A stretch of DNA of 58,186 nt from contig ACOK01000080.1 in NCBI GenBank assembly GCA_000174895.1, forward strand, positions 1 through 58,186, given 5' to 3'. A model generated the notes under the pieces. That model saw only the letters and a program-made list of their open reading frames with translations, was not told the DNA's origin and did no database searches. Positions 27,801 to 35,311 of this stretch are shown piece after piece. Source of the stretch: Ruminococcus flavefaciens FD-1 (lineage in GTDB: Bacteria; Bacillota; Clostridia; Oscillospirales; Ruminococcaceae). A program made the translations under genes and the position numbers. Numbering within the stretch: position 1 is the first letter of the stretch; every line of letters starts with the position of its first letter.

Positions 27801-28129
27801 GTCAGATAGTGGCCTACACAGTGGCCAGCAATGTTGGTGTTTTCCCAGCCGCCGTAGCGCTTTGCACCGTTGGTGCTGAGACCTGCGTTTTCACGGAAGC
27901 CTGCAAGCAGTCTTTCCGTATCAAAGGAAAGCAGATACTTCATTTCCTTTTCAAATGCGTTGGTACAGTAGTCATCGGTCATTTTCACATCCGAGATGGA
28001 AAAATCCGATATACGGCTGCCGTCTGCTGCATTTGCTGTAAAGACAGCAGGCACAGCGCTGTTTACGCTGCAAAGGACAGTTGCTGCCGAAAATGCAGAG
28101 ACAAGTCTGTTCAATAAGTTATGTTTCAT
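24881..28129 (-). CDS. GH127-family beta-L-arabinofuranosidase with C-terminal dockerin
   Basis: A 1,082-residue secreted enzyme predicted to remove L-arabinofuranose from plant polymers. The signal peptide is residues 1-35 (ending TANAADG). The GH127 (DUF1680) domain spans about 45-640: the zinc/cysteine site shows as ERTNCNCETCNSYN near 355-368 and FWCCTGSGMESF near 430-441, so the glutamate, coordinating cysteine and catalytic cysteine pair are present. A middle beta domain, then a malectin-like module (VDCGDHKSD .. DYGFELPNGTY) fill 700-1,015. The end is a type I dockerin (GDINLDGKVDVADGALMQKY) that would plug it into a cellulosome. AAGGGGG precedes the ATG. It is monocistronic with its own promoter and terminator. 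Confidence 0.92.
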   Translation of the reverse strand: MKHNLLNRLVSAFSAATVLCSVNSAVPAVFTANAADGSRISDFSISDVKMTDDYCTNAFEKEMKYLLSFDTERLLAGFRENAGLSTNGAKRYGGWENTNIAGHCVGHYLTALAQAYQNPNVTSDQKDALYKRMKTLIDGMQACQQHPRGKKGFLWAAPVPSDGNVERQFDRVEIGKANIFDDAWVPWYTMHKLIAGIVDVYNATQYAPAKDVGSALGDWVYNRCSGWSQQTRNTVLSIEYGGMNDCMYDLYRITGKDSHAAAAHVFDEDALFQKVSNGGRDVLNGRHANTTIPKFIGALKRYMVLDGKTVNGQKVDASAYLKYAENFWDMVTTHHTYITGGNSEWEHFGKDDILDAERTNCNCETCNSYNMLKLSRELFKITHDSKYMDFYENTYYNSILSSQNPETGMTTYFQPMATGYFKVYSTQWDKFWCCTGSGMESFTKLGDTIYMHDNDSLYVNFYQSSVINWAEKNVSITQESTIPDGASVKFTIKGSSDLDLRFRIPDWIDGTMGVSVNGTKYSYKTVNGYADVSGSFSNGDVIELTVPSKVRAYPLPDSPDVYGFKYGPLVLSAELGKDDMKTDSTGMWVTIPKDKKVASETIKISKQGQSVASFMNEINEHLVRGSNVLTFTLNDTNTKLTFTPHYKQYQQRYGIYWKFVPNGTVIEEKLPRAKTSVTDTVQPGYGQYESDNLHGMVEVGTVGVTNDSTYRYVKNGGWFTYRMAVDETAPQLRLRVKLRKTDNGKSLRVRVGDSVLWAGTLDYSGNKDVYDLLLTIPQDVRDRCTYSLTADGTEHSVLDVTFSPDEEGKESAKICDFIYMEAVTPAYETSSDIAYFVDCGDHKSDTATGKDRFGIYNSVTEQLYGPDEVSGKNWGLIDDSTDQYNGSSKSGGLYTANTWCDEANTADGADKSNSFRYTKNQYENNIARHLDYGFELPNGTYSVEMCFCDPWGCSKNPTAYANLGKDSESVIVKNAPTDKTAVSGNVKVTDGQLTINLRSEDKAINVCYIIIRPLETASASTIGRKGDINLDGKVDVADGALMQKYLLGGTELTGEQAYAADVLSDAAPDVFDMIALRKMLIG

Positions 28130-28182
28130 AAAATACCCCCTTGAAACTGATATTAAAGTGTGAGAAATGTTATTCTAATGTC

Positions 28183-28211
28183 AGTATACAACGTAAAACA
28201 ATACAAGTCAA
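28183..28211 (-). promoter_or_regulatory. Promoter of the GH127 gene
   Basis: Minus strand: TTGACT (28211-28206), 17-bp spacer, TATACT (28188-28183), about 50 nt before the start codon. Confidence 0.75.
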
Positions 28212-28415
28212 CGTAAAATACGATGAAAAGGTGGATAAAATGACCGTACATCTTTGCTAAGACACAATACAATATCAAATCACGGAAATAAAGCCGGAAA
28301 TGAGATGTCTATTTTTCAACGCAGCTGCATAAAATTCATGGAAAGGAGCAGATGCGGATGAAGATGACTGTACATATTAAGAGTGTTTGGGGGAGGGGAT
28401 CGATCAGATCTTACG

Positions 28416-28515
28416 TAATAACCTCTGCTCCTGCTGAATATCGTTCAATGATCTTTTTTTCGCAAGAAAGGAGTAATGATTCAATGAATATCAGACAGAA
28501 AATTTTAAGTGGAGC
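28416..28515 (+). repeat. Leader duplicated at 9336-9435
   Basis: The 5' leader, ribosome site and first codons of the amidase gene share about 100 bp of similarity with a gene-less site at 9336. See that entry for the shared words. Confidence 0.65.
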
Positions 28516-29212
28516 GGCACTTACAGGGTGTGGTGTATTAATACTGTATGCAGCCGCAAAGACAGGTGAATGGTCGGCAGGCGGAACAGTCCCTGTATCG
28601 CTGATGGATTCACAAAGCGAAAAGCCGGTGATCATCCTGGACGCAGGACACGGCGGCATAGACGGCGGCTGCACGTCGGCGGAGGGGATTCCCGAAAAGG
28701 GGATAAATCTGAGCATAATGCAGAGGCTGAGGGACATATTATTAGTAAGCGGATTTGATGTGAAAGTCACAAGGGACAGCGACACGTCCATCCACGATAA
28801 AGGCATCGAGGGGATAGCGGCGCAGAAAAGTTCTGACATGGACAACAGGCTGGAGATATTCAACAGCGAGGACAATGCAGTTTGCATATCCATACATCAG
28901 AATCAGTTCACCGATCCTGTTTACAGCGGAGCGCAGATGTTTTATTCTGATGAGCAGCGTGGGAGCGAAGATCTTGCAAGGGCGGTGCAGAAGCGTTTTG
29001 CGACTCTTTTGCAGCCTGACAATAACCGTGAGATAAAGGAATGCGGCAAGGAGCTTTTTCTCTGCTACTACAGCAAGAACCCCACCATCATGGCGGAGTG
29101 CGGCTTCCTGTCGAATCCCGGGGAGGCAGCGCTTCTTGATACGGAAGAATATCAGGAAAAGACTGCGCTGACAATTTTTTCGGGGCTGTGTGATTACCTT
29201 GCGGAACGATGA
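28484..29212 (+). CDS. N-acetylmuramoyl-L-alanine amidase, CwlD-like
   Basis: A 242-residue zinc amidase (Amidase_3) that cuts the amide between muramic acid and the peptide in cell wall. A signal/anchor helix lies at about 9-27. The zinc ligands are in ILDAGHGGIDGG (histidine), PEKGINLSIM (glutamate) and ISIHQNQF (histidine); the catalytic glutamate is in MAECGFLSNPGE. I start at ATG 28484, which has AAAGGAG about 10 nt upstream and leaves a normal signal peptide; a longer in-frame extension upstream has no ribosome site and looks non-coding. CwlD acts in spore cortex formation, but no sporulation genes are next to it here. Confidence 0.9.
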   Translation: MNIRQKILSGAALTGCGVLILYAAAKTGEWSAGGTVPVSLMDSQSEKPVIILDAGHGGIDGGCTSAEGIPEKGINLSIMQRLRDILLVSGFDVKVTRDSDTSIHDKGIEGIAAQKSSDMDNRLEIFNSEDNAVCISIHQNQFTDPVYSGAQMFYSDEQRGSEDLARAVQKRFATLLQPDNNREIKECGKELFLCYYSKNPTIMAECGFLSNPGEAALLDTEEYQEKTALTIFSGLCDYLAER

Positions 29213-29310
29213 CTGCTGTGTACGGAATGTATAATTTAAATATAATTATATTTACACTATAATAATTGCATCATAACAGTGAAAATTATGTGAAATTAAA
29301 CTAATTCTCC

Positions 29311-29339
29311 TTGACATTGTTATAGAAATCATCTATAAT
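29311..29339 (+). promoter_or_regulatory. Promoter of the pspA operon
   Basis: TTGACA (29311-29316), 17-bp spacer, TATAAT (29334-29339): a perfect housekeeping consensus, about 95 nt before the start codon. Confidence 0.85.
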
Positions 29340-29435
29340 AATATTGCAGTTCTGTCTCTGAGGACTGCTGCAGCTTTGCGGATCACATCTGAACCGGCAG
29401 AGCAATAGTACAAATGATATAGGAGGAACTAAAAA

Positions 29436-30119
29436 ATGAGCGTATTCAGCAGACTGAGCGATCTGCTCAAGGCAAATATAAACGATCTTATCGACAGGGC
29501 TGAGGATCCCGAAAAGATGGTGAAACAGGTCATCCTCGATATGCAGGAAGAACTGAACAAGGCTACCCAGAATTACGGCAAGGCTAAGGCAAGCGAGCGT
29601 ATGGCTGAAAAGAGATACCTCGACGCCAAGCAGGTTTCTGCCGACTGGGAGAACAAGGCTAAGCAGGCTCTGTCAGCAGGCAAGGAGGACCTTGCAAAGC
29701 AGGCACTTGCAAAGAAGATCAAGGCTGACGAGGATATGGAAGCTTACAAGGAAATGTATGAATCCATCTCTGACCAGACCGAGGCTATCGGCGATCAGGT
29801 AGAGGTGCTCAAGGCTAAGCTTGACGAGGCAAAGAGCCGTCAGGCAATGCTCATTGCACGTGCGCAGATGGCGGATACAAAGAAGAATCTTGCCAAAGCT
29901 TCAGGCGGATTCGGCGGAAATTCTGCTCAGGAAAAGCTTGACAGAATGGAAGAGAAGATCAGCATGAAGGAAGCTGAAGCTGATGCTTTCACTGAGATCG
30001 CAGGAAATGGCGAAGATGAACTCAGGGATTCTTTCGCACAGATGGAAAAAGATGCTAAGGTCGATGCGGAATTTGCAAGACTTATGGCAGAAATGAACGG
30101 AGAAAAATCAGCAGAATAA
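29436..30119 (+). CDS. pspA: PspA/IM30-family membrane-stress protein
   Basis: A 227-residue cytoplasmic coiled-coil protein that binds and stabilises stressed membranes as large oligomers (ESCRT-III-like fold). The amphipathic helix and following segment MSVFSRLSDLLKANINDLID, then DRAEDPEKMVKQVILDMQ, are the family hallmark; a long coiled coil follows to about 150 (SDQTEAIGDQVEVLKAKLDEAKSRQ). The C-terminus is acidic. No PspF-type regulator is nearby, and the perfect consensus promoter suggests constant expression. A tiny membrane protein follows after 22 nt. Confidence 0.93.
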   Translation: MSVFSRLSDLLKANINDLIDRAEDPEKMVKQVILDMQEELNKATQNYGKAKASERMAEKRYLDAKQVSADWENKAKQALSAGKEDLAKQALAKKIKADEDMEAYKEMYESISDQTEAIGDQVEVLKAKLDEAKSRQAMLIARAQMADTKKNLAKASGGFGGNSAQEKLDRMEEKISMKEAEADAFTEIAGNGEDELRDSFAQMEKDAKVDAEFARLMAEMNGEKSAE

Positions 30120-30141
30120 TCTATAGCAAGGGAGTTTTAGT

Positions 30142-30309
30142 ATGAGCCGCAAAGAAAGATATTCGGAACGAAAAATGATAAAGGATTCACTTCCGCTTAT
30201 GGGAGCTATATTCCTCGCAATCGCTTCTGTTACCTACATCCTTATCAAGAACTGGAGCAACAAGCTCTATATTGAGAGATGGAAGGACTATGAGGACTGC
30301 GGTATCTGA
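30142..30309 (+). CDS. Small single-pass membrane protein downstream of pspA
   Basis: A 55-residue protein: a charged N-terminus (MSRKERYSERKMIKD), one membrane helix (about 17-35, LPLMGAIFLAIASVTYILI), then a basic-aromatic tail ending YEDCGI. AAGGGAG lies 7 nt before ATG 30142. Good coding features, co-directional 22-nt spacing from pspA and a strong terminator just after support a real gene. I do not recognise the family. It may be a membrane partner of PspA. Confidence 0.72.
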   Translation: MSRKERYSERKMIKDSLPLMGAIFLAIASVTYILIKNWSNKLYIERWKDYEDCGI

Positions 30310-30351
30310 TACTGCGGACATAATAATTGCTATACATTTCTAACATATTTC

Positions 30352-30386
30352 AAAATGGATCCGACTTTACTGTTCGGATCCATTTT
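30352..30386 (+). terminator. Terminator of the pspA operon
   Basis: Perfect stem AAAATGGATCCGA / TCGGATCCATTTT with a 9-nt loop. Confidence 0.85.
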
Positions 30387-30407
30387 CAAGCTGTCGGCAG
30401 CTTGACC

Positions 30408-30630
30408 CCGATCACGAGTCGGCGCAAGCGCCTTACTTTGTACGTTTAGCATGATCTGCTTTCGCTCGACGGTGCTTCTTGTAAAGTCTATTGTAACATA
30501 TGTAGGGACGGCCATTGGCCGTCCTTTAATTTTGGCAAAATGAAACGAATCTGTAGGGGCGCACAGTGTGCGCCCGTAATTCCATGTCATATTTCAGACT
30601 TGTGGAACGCCTAGGGCGGCGTTCCCTACA
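30408..30630. repeat. Cluster of dispersed intergenic palindromes
   Basis: 30408-30478 carries ACTTTGTACGTTTAGC..CTGCTTTCGCTCG, shared with 46169-46396 and, inverted, with 54360-54445. 30551-30577 is TAGGGGCGCACAGTGTGCGC, shared with 33719. 30604-30630 is GGAACGCC..GGCGTTCCCTACA, shared with 54205-54232. Confidence 0.75.
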
Positions 30631-30694
30631 AAAGCCATCCCTTTATCAGTATAATATAAACAATTACCCTCCCTTAATTTTTAACAAATAGATA

Positions 30695-30723
30695 TAGACA
30701 ATACGTCAATAATGTGGTATAAT
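30695..30723 (+). promoter_or_regulatory. Promoter of the MBL/beta-CASP gene
   Basis: TAGACA (30695-30700), 17-bp spacer, TATAAT (30718-30723), about 48 nt before the ATG. Confidence 0.7.
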
Positions 30724-30770
30724 TATACTATAAGCGGTATTACACCGACACAAAAGCGAGGTGCATATTT

Positions 30771-32369
30771 ATGAAAATGACTTTTATCGGAGCTACCCAC
30801 GAAGTTACGGGCAGCTGCACATATATCGAAGCCTGCGGCAAGAAATTCCTTGTCGATTTCGGAATGGAACAGGGCGAGGACATCTATGAGAATGTCCAGA
30901 TACCGACTGCTCCCGGAAATATAGACTTTGTCCTGCTGACACACGCTCACATCGACCATTCGGGACTTCTGCCCTTACTCTATGCGGGAGGATTCAAGGG
31001 CGAGATACACGCTACAGACGCTACTGCAAACCTTTGCAGCGTCATGCTCCGTGACAGTGCTCACATTCAGGAATTTGAAGCAGAATGGCGCAGCAGAAAG
31101 GCAGAGCGACGTGGCGAACAGCCCTATGAACCGCTGTATACTATGGATGACGCTCTCGGCGCTATCGAGCTTTTCGTGCCCCACAGATACGAGACATCCG
31201 TGGATATCTGCGAAGGCATAAACGTTTACTTCCGTGATGCAGGCCATCTTCTCGGCTCATCGAGTATCATCCTCACTCTCACAGAGGACGGAGTTACAAA
31301 GAAGATAGTATTTTCGGGCGATATTGGAAATACCAACCAGCCGCTCATCCGTGACCCGCAGTACATCGACGAGGCTGACTATGTAGTTATGGAGTCCACT
31401 TATGGCAACCGTGTCCACGACCGCCCTACTGATTATGTCAAGGCTCTCGCTCAGGTGCTTCAGGAGACTTTCGACAGGGGAGGAAGCGTTATTATTCCGT
31501 CGTTTGCAGTTGGCAGAACTCAGGAAATGCTCTACTTCCTGCGTAAAATAAAGGTAGACGGACTGGTGCGCAATCACGACGGATTCCCCGTTTATGTGGA
31601 TAGTCCTCTTGCAAATGAAGCTACCGACATATTCATCAGCAACCGTGAGAGCTGTTACGATGAGGAAGCGCTCAGCTATGTGCGTCAGGGCATAAATCCG
31701 CTGTTTTTCGATGATCTTATCAGGACAGTTTCCAGTGATGATTCCCGTGCTATCAACAGCGACAGCCGCCCGAAGGTAATAATCTCGGCAAGCGGTATGT
31801 GTGAGGCAGGTCGTATCAAGCATCACCTGAAGCATAACCTCTGGGTGAAGGCTAATACTATCCTCTTTGTCGGCTATCAGGCTGGCAATACTCTCGGACG
31901 TTCGCTTATCGAGGGCGCAAAGAGAGTAAAGCTTTTCGGTGAGACTGTAAGAGTTGCCGCTCATATCACACAGCTTCCCGGCGTAAGCGGCCATGCAGAC
32001 GTTAACGGACTTCTCAGCTGGGCAAAGGCTATCAAGGGCGTCAAGAAATTCTTCATCAACCACGGCGAGGCGAGCTCTGCGGAATCATTCGGACAGCGCC
32101 TCCGTGAGGAACTTGGTGCGGATGTGTATGTGCCGTACAGCGGTGCTGAATTTGACATTGGTGAGGGAGTTGTTACCGTTGATGCCGAGCCTGTGCTCAT
32201 TCCGAAAAAGAACAGGAATACCGCCAGCTTCAGCCCTGCGTATACGGAACTTCTTGCGGCTTCGGACAGACTTGCCGCACTTATCAAGGAGTCGGACGGC
32301 AGAACATATTCGGATATGCGCAAGCTGACAGAGGCTCTGAATATTCTATATGACGATTTCAAGCTGTAA
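30771..32369 (+). CDS. MBL-fold/beta-CASP RNA-processing nuclease
   Basis: A 532-residue metallo-beta-lactamase/beta-CASP protein, a likely ribonuclease of the group that includes eukaryotic CPSF73 and bacterial TTHA0252. The metal site is LTHAHIDHSG (about 57-66), with further ligands in DAGHLLGSSS (about 157) and FSGDIGN (about 183). The beta-CASP part shows SFAVGRTQEML (about 245), ISASGMCEAGR (about 339), and the last histidine motif LPGVSGHAD (about 403). It is complete and lacks RNase J's C-terminal region. The methyltransferase gene follows after about 36 nt. Confidence 0.9.
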   Translation: MKMTFIGATHEVTGSCTYIEACGKKFLVDFGMEQGEDIYENVQIPTAPGNIDFVLLTHAHIDHSGLLPLLYAGGFKGEIHATDATANLCSVMLRDSAHIQEFEAEWRSRKAERRGEQPYEPLYTMDDALGAIELFVPHRYETSVDICEGINVYFRDAGHLLGSSSIILTLTEDGVTKKIVFSGDIGNTNQPLIRDPQYIDEADYVVMESTYGNRVHDRPTDYVKALAQVLQETFDRGGSVIIPSFAVGRTQEMLYFLRKIKVDGLVRNHDGFPVYVDSPLANEATDIFISNRESCYDEEALSYVRQGINPLFFDDLIRTVSSDDSRAINSDSRPKVIISASGMCEAGRIKHHLKHNLWVKANTILFVGYQAGNTLGRSLIEGAKRVKLFGETVRVAAHITQLPGVSGHADVNGLLSWAKAIKGVKKFFINHGEASSAESFGQRLREELGADVYVPYSGAEFDIGEGVVTVDAEPVLIPKKNRNTASFSPAYTELLAASDRLAALIKESDGRTYSDMRKLTEALNILYDDFKL

Positions 32370-32405
32370 TGATATAGGGGATTTACAGATAAGGGGGACA
32401 TGAAA

Positions 32406-33077
32406 ATGAATAAAAAATTACTTGTACAGGGACTTTCAAAGCTTATCATCGGTATTATACTGGTGGGACTGCTGGTGTTTCTGCCTGCCGGTACATTGGG
32501 GTATACCGAAGGCTGGCTGTTTATGGGAGCGTTATTCATACCTATGCTGATACTTGGGACAGTGCTTTTCGTGAAAGAGCCTGAACTGTTGAAAAAGCGG
32601 CTTGATTCAAAGGAAAAGGAATCCGAACAGAAAGGCGTGGTCGCTCTCAGCGGAGTGATGTTTCTTGCAGGTTTCATCATGGCGGGGCTGACTTACCGAT
32701 TCGGCTGGGTATCATTCCCGGAATGGGCGGCCATCATCGGCGTGGTGCTGTTTCTGCTTTCGTATGTGATGTATGCGGAGGTAATGAGGGAAAATGCCTA
32801 TCTTTCCCGTACAGTTGAGGTGCAGGAAAACCAGAAGGTAGTGGATACGGGGCTTTATGGCGTAATGCGCCATCCCATGTATACCGCAACTATTCTCATG
32901 TTCCTGTCCATACCCGTGATACTGGGTTCGGTGATATCATTTGTGATATTCCTGATATATCCGATGATAATTGCATTGCGTATAGGCAATGAAGAAAAGA
33001 TACTTGAAGAAGGACTGGAGGGATACTCTGAATACAAGAAAAAAGTAAGATATAAGCTCATACCGTTCATATGGTAA
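32406..33077 (+). CDS. ICMT/PEMT-type membrane methyltransferase
   Basis: A 223-residue integral membrane protein with about five helices. The C-terminal signature GVMRHPMYTATILMF, then GNEEKILEEGLEGYSEYKKKV, is that of isoprenylcysteine carboxyl methyltransferase and phospholipid N-methyltransferase relatives that use S-adenosylmethionine. I prefer ATG 32406, 8 nt from AAGGGGG, over ATG 32400 two codons earlier, which is only 2 nt from it. Bacteria lack prenylated CaaX proteins, so the substrate is probably a lipid or small molecule; it cannot be read from sequence. Confidence 0.82.
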   Translation: MNKKLLVQGLSKLIIGIILVGLLVFLPAGTLGYTEGWLFMGALFIPMLILGTVLFVKEPELLKKRLDSKEKESEQKGVVALSGVMFLAGFIMAGLTYRFGWVSFPEWAAIIGVVLFLLSYVMYAEVMRENAYLSRTVEVQENQKVVDTGLYGVMRHPMYTATILMFLSIPVILGSVISFVIFLIYPMIIALRIGNEEKILEEGLEGYSEYKKKVRYKLIPFIW

Positions 33078-33099
33078 GTCATACAAGAGGGAGGGAACT

Positions 33100-33691
33100 A
33101 TGACTGAAAAAAGAAAAACGAGACCTTGGCTATCTTTATGATGCCAATTATGACAAGGATCTCATCGCAGAGATAGAGCGATGCAATGATCTTTGCTTTG
33201 AATTCAACCAGACACGCCCGTCACACCGCTCTGTGCAGAGGGAGATACTCAGCCGCATATTCGGAAAAATGGGGCGGGATATCACCGTAAATGCGCCGTT
33301 CTGGTGCGATTACGGCTATAATACAACAGTGGGCGATTATTTCTTCGCAAACCATAACTGCCAGATACTTGACGGCGGAAAGGTGACATTCGGAGATCAT
33401 GTTTTTATCGCTCCCAACTGCATTTTCACTACCGCCGAACACGCCCTCGATGCCGATCAGCGCAACGCAGGACTGGAAGTGGCACTGCCCATAACTGTGG
33501 GGAATAACGTGTGGTTCGGCGCAGGAGTAATCGTTCTCGGCGGTGTGACCATCGGCGATAATGTTGTAGTGGGCGCAGGAAGCGTAGTGACGAGAAGCAT
33601 TCCGTCAAACGTAATTGCAACGGGAGTTCCTGCCCGTGTCATACGTCAGATCACTGCGGCGGACAAGAAACGTTATCCGATGTTTGAGTAA
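33100..33691 (+). pseudogene. Sugar O-acetyltransferase (maltose/galactoside type), frameshifted at 33107-33112
   Basis: Left-handed beta-helix (hexapeptide repeat) acetyltransferase. The reading frame from about 33105 encodes GYLYDANYDKDLIAE, LCFEFNQTRPSHRS, and the catalytic-loop segment up to TGVPARVIRQI at the end, covering the whole maltose O-acetyltransferase family. Its natural start ATG 33100 (GGAGGG upstream) is in another frame and stops after 13 codons. The span of 592 nt is 3n+1; dropping one A from AAAAAA at 33107-33112 gives MTEKEKRDLGYLYD, which matches the family's usual MTEKEKM start. Without that repair only a truncated GTG-started fragment from 33233 is possible. Confidence 0.85.
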
Positions 33692-33890
33692 TCAGTTATC
33701 AGAAAGCAGAAAGTAGTTTGTAGGGGCGCACAGTGTGCGCCCGTGTTTTTCCATAAAATAACATGACACCGATTTAGCAGTGATGATATTTGTGCTTTTA
33801 TCTGTAGGGACGCCTGATGGGCAACCCTGCGTTCTCAATTTCTGAAACCTGATGCAGGCTTGGTTAAAAGAAAAATATTTCGTCCTGACA

Positions 33891-33919
33891 TTGACAAATC
33901 AGACAGGTTATGGTATACT
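33891..33919 (+). promoter_or_regulatory. Promoter of rpsF-ssb-rpsR
   Basis: TTGACA (33891-33896), 17-bp spacer, TATACT (33914-33919). Confidence 0.85.
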
Positions 33920-33929
33920 ATTAAAGTAT

Positions 33930-33985
33930 CGTGTGTAAGCACGTTACTATTATTATCCTTGCCCGCAGTAAGTTGTCGGGCATGA
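33930..33985 (+). promoter_or_regulatory. Structured rpsF leader (candidate S6 autoregulatory site)
   Basis: Two small hairpins lie between the promoter and the ribosome site: CGTG(TGTAAG)CACG and GCCCG(11 nt)CGGGC at about 33961-33981. The second abuts AGAAGGAGGTG. S6-S18 autoregulation through leader hairpins is known for rpsF operons in many bacteria; this match is by position and shape only. Confidence 0.35.
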
Positions 33986-34006
33986 TCCCAGAAGGAGGTG
34001 TGCTAA

Positions 34007-34303
34007 ATGGCAAAGGTATCCGCTAAGTATGAAGTAATGGTTGTTTTCAGCCTCAAGAACGGTGAAGAACCTATGAAGGCTCTCATCCAGAAGTTCAAGG
34101 AGAGAATCGAGCGTCACGCTGAAGCTGTTGAAGTCAACGAGGATTGGGGTAAGCGCAAGCTTGCATATCCTATCGAAGACGAGACAGAGGGCTACTACGT
34201 GATCTATACTTTCACATCACAGCCTGATTATCCAGCTGATCTTTCAAGACGTCTCAACCTCAGCGACGGTATCCTCCGTTCACTCGTTACAGTTGTTGAA
34301 TAA
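34007..34303 (+). CDS. rpsF: 30S ribosomal protein S6
   Basis: A 98-residue S6 protein that pairs with S18 on the small-subunit platform. The sequence KYEVMVVFSLKN at the start, DWGKRKLAYPIEDETEGYYV in the middle and RLNLSDGILRSLVTV at the end are typical. AAGGAGGTG is placed 6-8 nt before ATG 34007. It heads the conserved rpsF-ssb-rpsR operon. Codon use is strongly biased, as for highly expressed genes. Confidence 0.97.
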   Translation: MAKVSAKYEVMVVFSLKNGEEPMKALIQKFKERIERHAEAVEVNEDWGKRKLAYPIEDETEGYYVIYTFTSQPDYPADLSRRLNLSDGILRSLVTVVE

Positions 34304-34332
34304 TTCTACTTCACTATTTAGGAGGCGGTCAG

Positions 34333-34866
34333 ATGAATAAGGTTATTTTAGTTGGCAGACTTACCAGAGACCCCGAACTGAGACAGACTCAGAGCGGTAT
34401 GTCATCATGCAGATTTACTGTCGCAGTCGACAGAAGATTTGCAGATGAGAATACGGGCGAAAGACAGGCTGATTTTATTTCATGTACTGCATGGAGTCAA
34501 ACCGCTGAATTCGTTTCGCGTTATTTTAATAAGGGTAAGCTTATTGCTGTAGAAGGTTCGTTAAGAACAGGTAGCTATCAGGACAGAAATCATCCTGATG
34601 TGACACATTATACAACAGATGTTTTTGTTGATAATGTTGAATTTGTCGGCGGCAAGAATGAAAGCGGCGGAAACGGCGGCTATCAGGGCGGTAACGGCGG
34701 TTATCAGAATAACGGCTACGGCGCTCCTGCACAGAATAACTATCAGGCTCCTCCACAGCAGGCAGCTCCTCCACAGGCAGCACCTGCACCGAATAATGAC
34801 AGTATGTCTTACGGCAACCTCAGCGATTTCGAGGAAATTCTCAGCGACGGAGACGTTCCGTTCTGA
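34333..34866 (+). CDS. ssb: Single-stranded DNA-binding protein
   Basis: A 177-residue SSB. The OB fold covers 1-108 (MNKVILVGRLTRDPELR start; FISCTAWSQTAEFVSRYF core). A Gly/Asn/Gln/Pro-rich linker at about 112-155 precedes the acidic interaction tip, which reads DGDVPF, close to the usual DDDIPF. It binds single-stranded DNA in replication and repair and recruits partners through the tip. It lies between rpsF and rpsR with gaps of 29 and 38 nt. Confidence 0.97.
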   Translation: MNKVILVGRLTRDPELRQTQSGMSSCRFTVAVDRRFADENTGERQADFISCTAWSQTAEFVSRYFNKGKLIAVEGSLRTGSYQDRNHPDVTHYTTDVFVDNVEFVGGKNESGGNGGYQGGNGGYQNNGYGAPAQNNYQAPPQQAAPPQAAPAPNNDSMSYGNLSDFEEILSDGDVPF

Positions 34867-34904
34867 GTAAAAGCTGAAACATTATTACGAAAGGAGAAAT
34901 TGTC

Positions 34905-35147
34905 ATGGAAAAGGAAAGAAATTCTCGTCCCTCAAAGAAGCCTCGCAAGAAGGTTTGTATGTTCTGCGCAGACAGAATCGAGAGAATTGATTATAAGGAC
35001 CTTGCTAAGCTCAGAAAGTGCATGACTGAAAGAGCTAAGATCCTTCCAAGACGTGTAACAGGTACTTGCGCTTTCCATCAGCGTGAGCTTACAGTTGCTA
35101 TCAAGAGAGCAAGACACATCGCTCTGCTTCCTTACATCAGCGACTAA
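34905..35147 (+). CDS. rpsR: 30S ribosomal protein S18
   Basis: An 80-residue S18 protein. The basic N-terminus is followed by [17 protein letters not shown] and [20 protein letters not shown], then [20 protein letters not shown], the family signature. Two cysteines (CMFC) mark the zinc-type S18. It ends the operon and is followed at once by a strong terminator. Confidence 0.97.
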   Translation: MEKERNSRPSKKPRKKVCMFCADRIERIDYKDLAKLRKCMTERAKILPRRVTGTCAFHQRELTVAIKRARHIALLPYISD

Positions 35148-35155
35148 TAAATACA

Positions 35156-35180
35156 GGGAGGCTTTTCAGCCTCCCTTTTT
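35156..35180 (+). terminator. Terminator of the rpsF operon
   Basis: Stem GGGAGGC / GCCTCCC, 6-nt loop, followed by TTTTT. Confidence 0.92.
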
Positions 35181-35199
35181 GTATATGTAAGCGGACGTT

Positions 35200-35305
35200 T
35201 TGTATTCGGGACGTCGGGGACGCCGTCCCCTACAGAACGGTGAACTTATGTAAGCGGACGCTATGGTCCGCTCCCGCCTCCTTACGGCATCATGAAGGAG
35301 ACGTC
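35200..35305. repeat. Palindromic intergenic repeat
   Basis: Contains GGGGACGCCGTCCCCTACAG followed by AACGGTGAAC, and two GTAAGCGGACG words about 60 bp apart (near 35188 and 35249). The motif family recurs near 30604, 46289 and 54205. Confidence 0.6.
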
Positions 35306-35311
35306 AAAAGA

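Larger units (their letters stand above)
30310..30770. other. Intergenic region rich in palindromes
   Basis: It holds the pspA terminator, a partial copy of the 90-bp repeat that also follows glgA (30408-30478), three short GC palindromes (about 30503-30525, 30551-30577, 30604-30630), and the promoter of the nuclease gene. No coding frame is convincing. Confidence 0.7.
33692..34006. other. Intergenic region before the ribosomal operon
   Basis: It contains a GC palindrome shared with 30551 (33719-33743), a decayed second one near 33801-33835, a perfect promoter, and the rpsF leader with a small hairpin. No gene. Confidence 0.7.

Noticed and set aside
26048..28117. Plus-strand frames over the GH127 gene
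   Set aside because: Antisense shadows of a complete, well-motivated gene.
28352..28483. N-terminal extension of the amidase
   Set aside because: The added sequence lacks a ribosome site, spoils the signal peptide, and is the duplicated leader.
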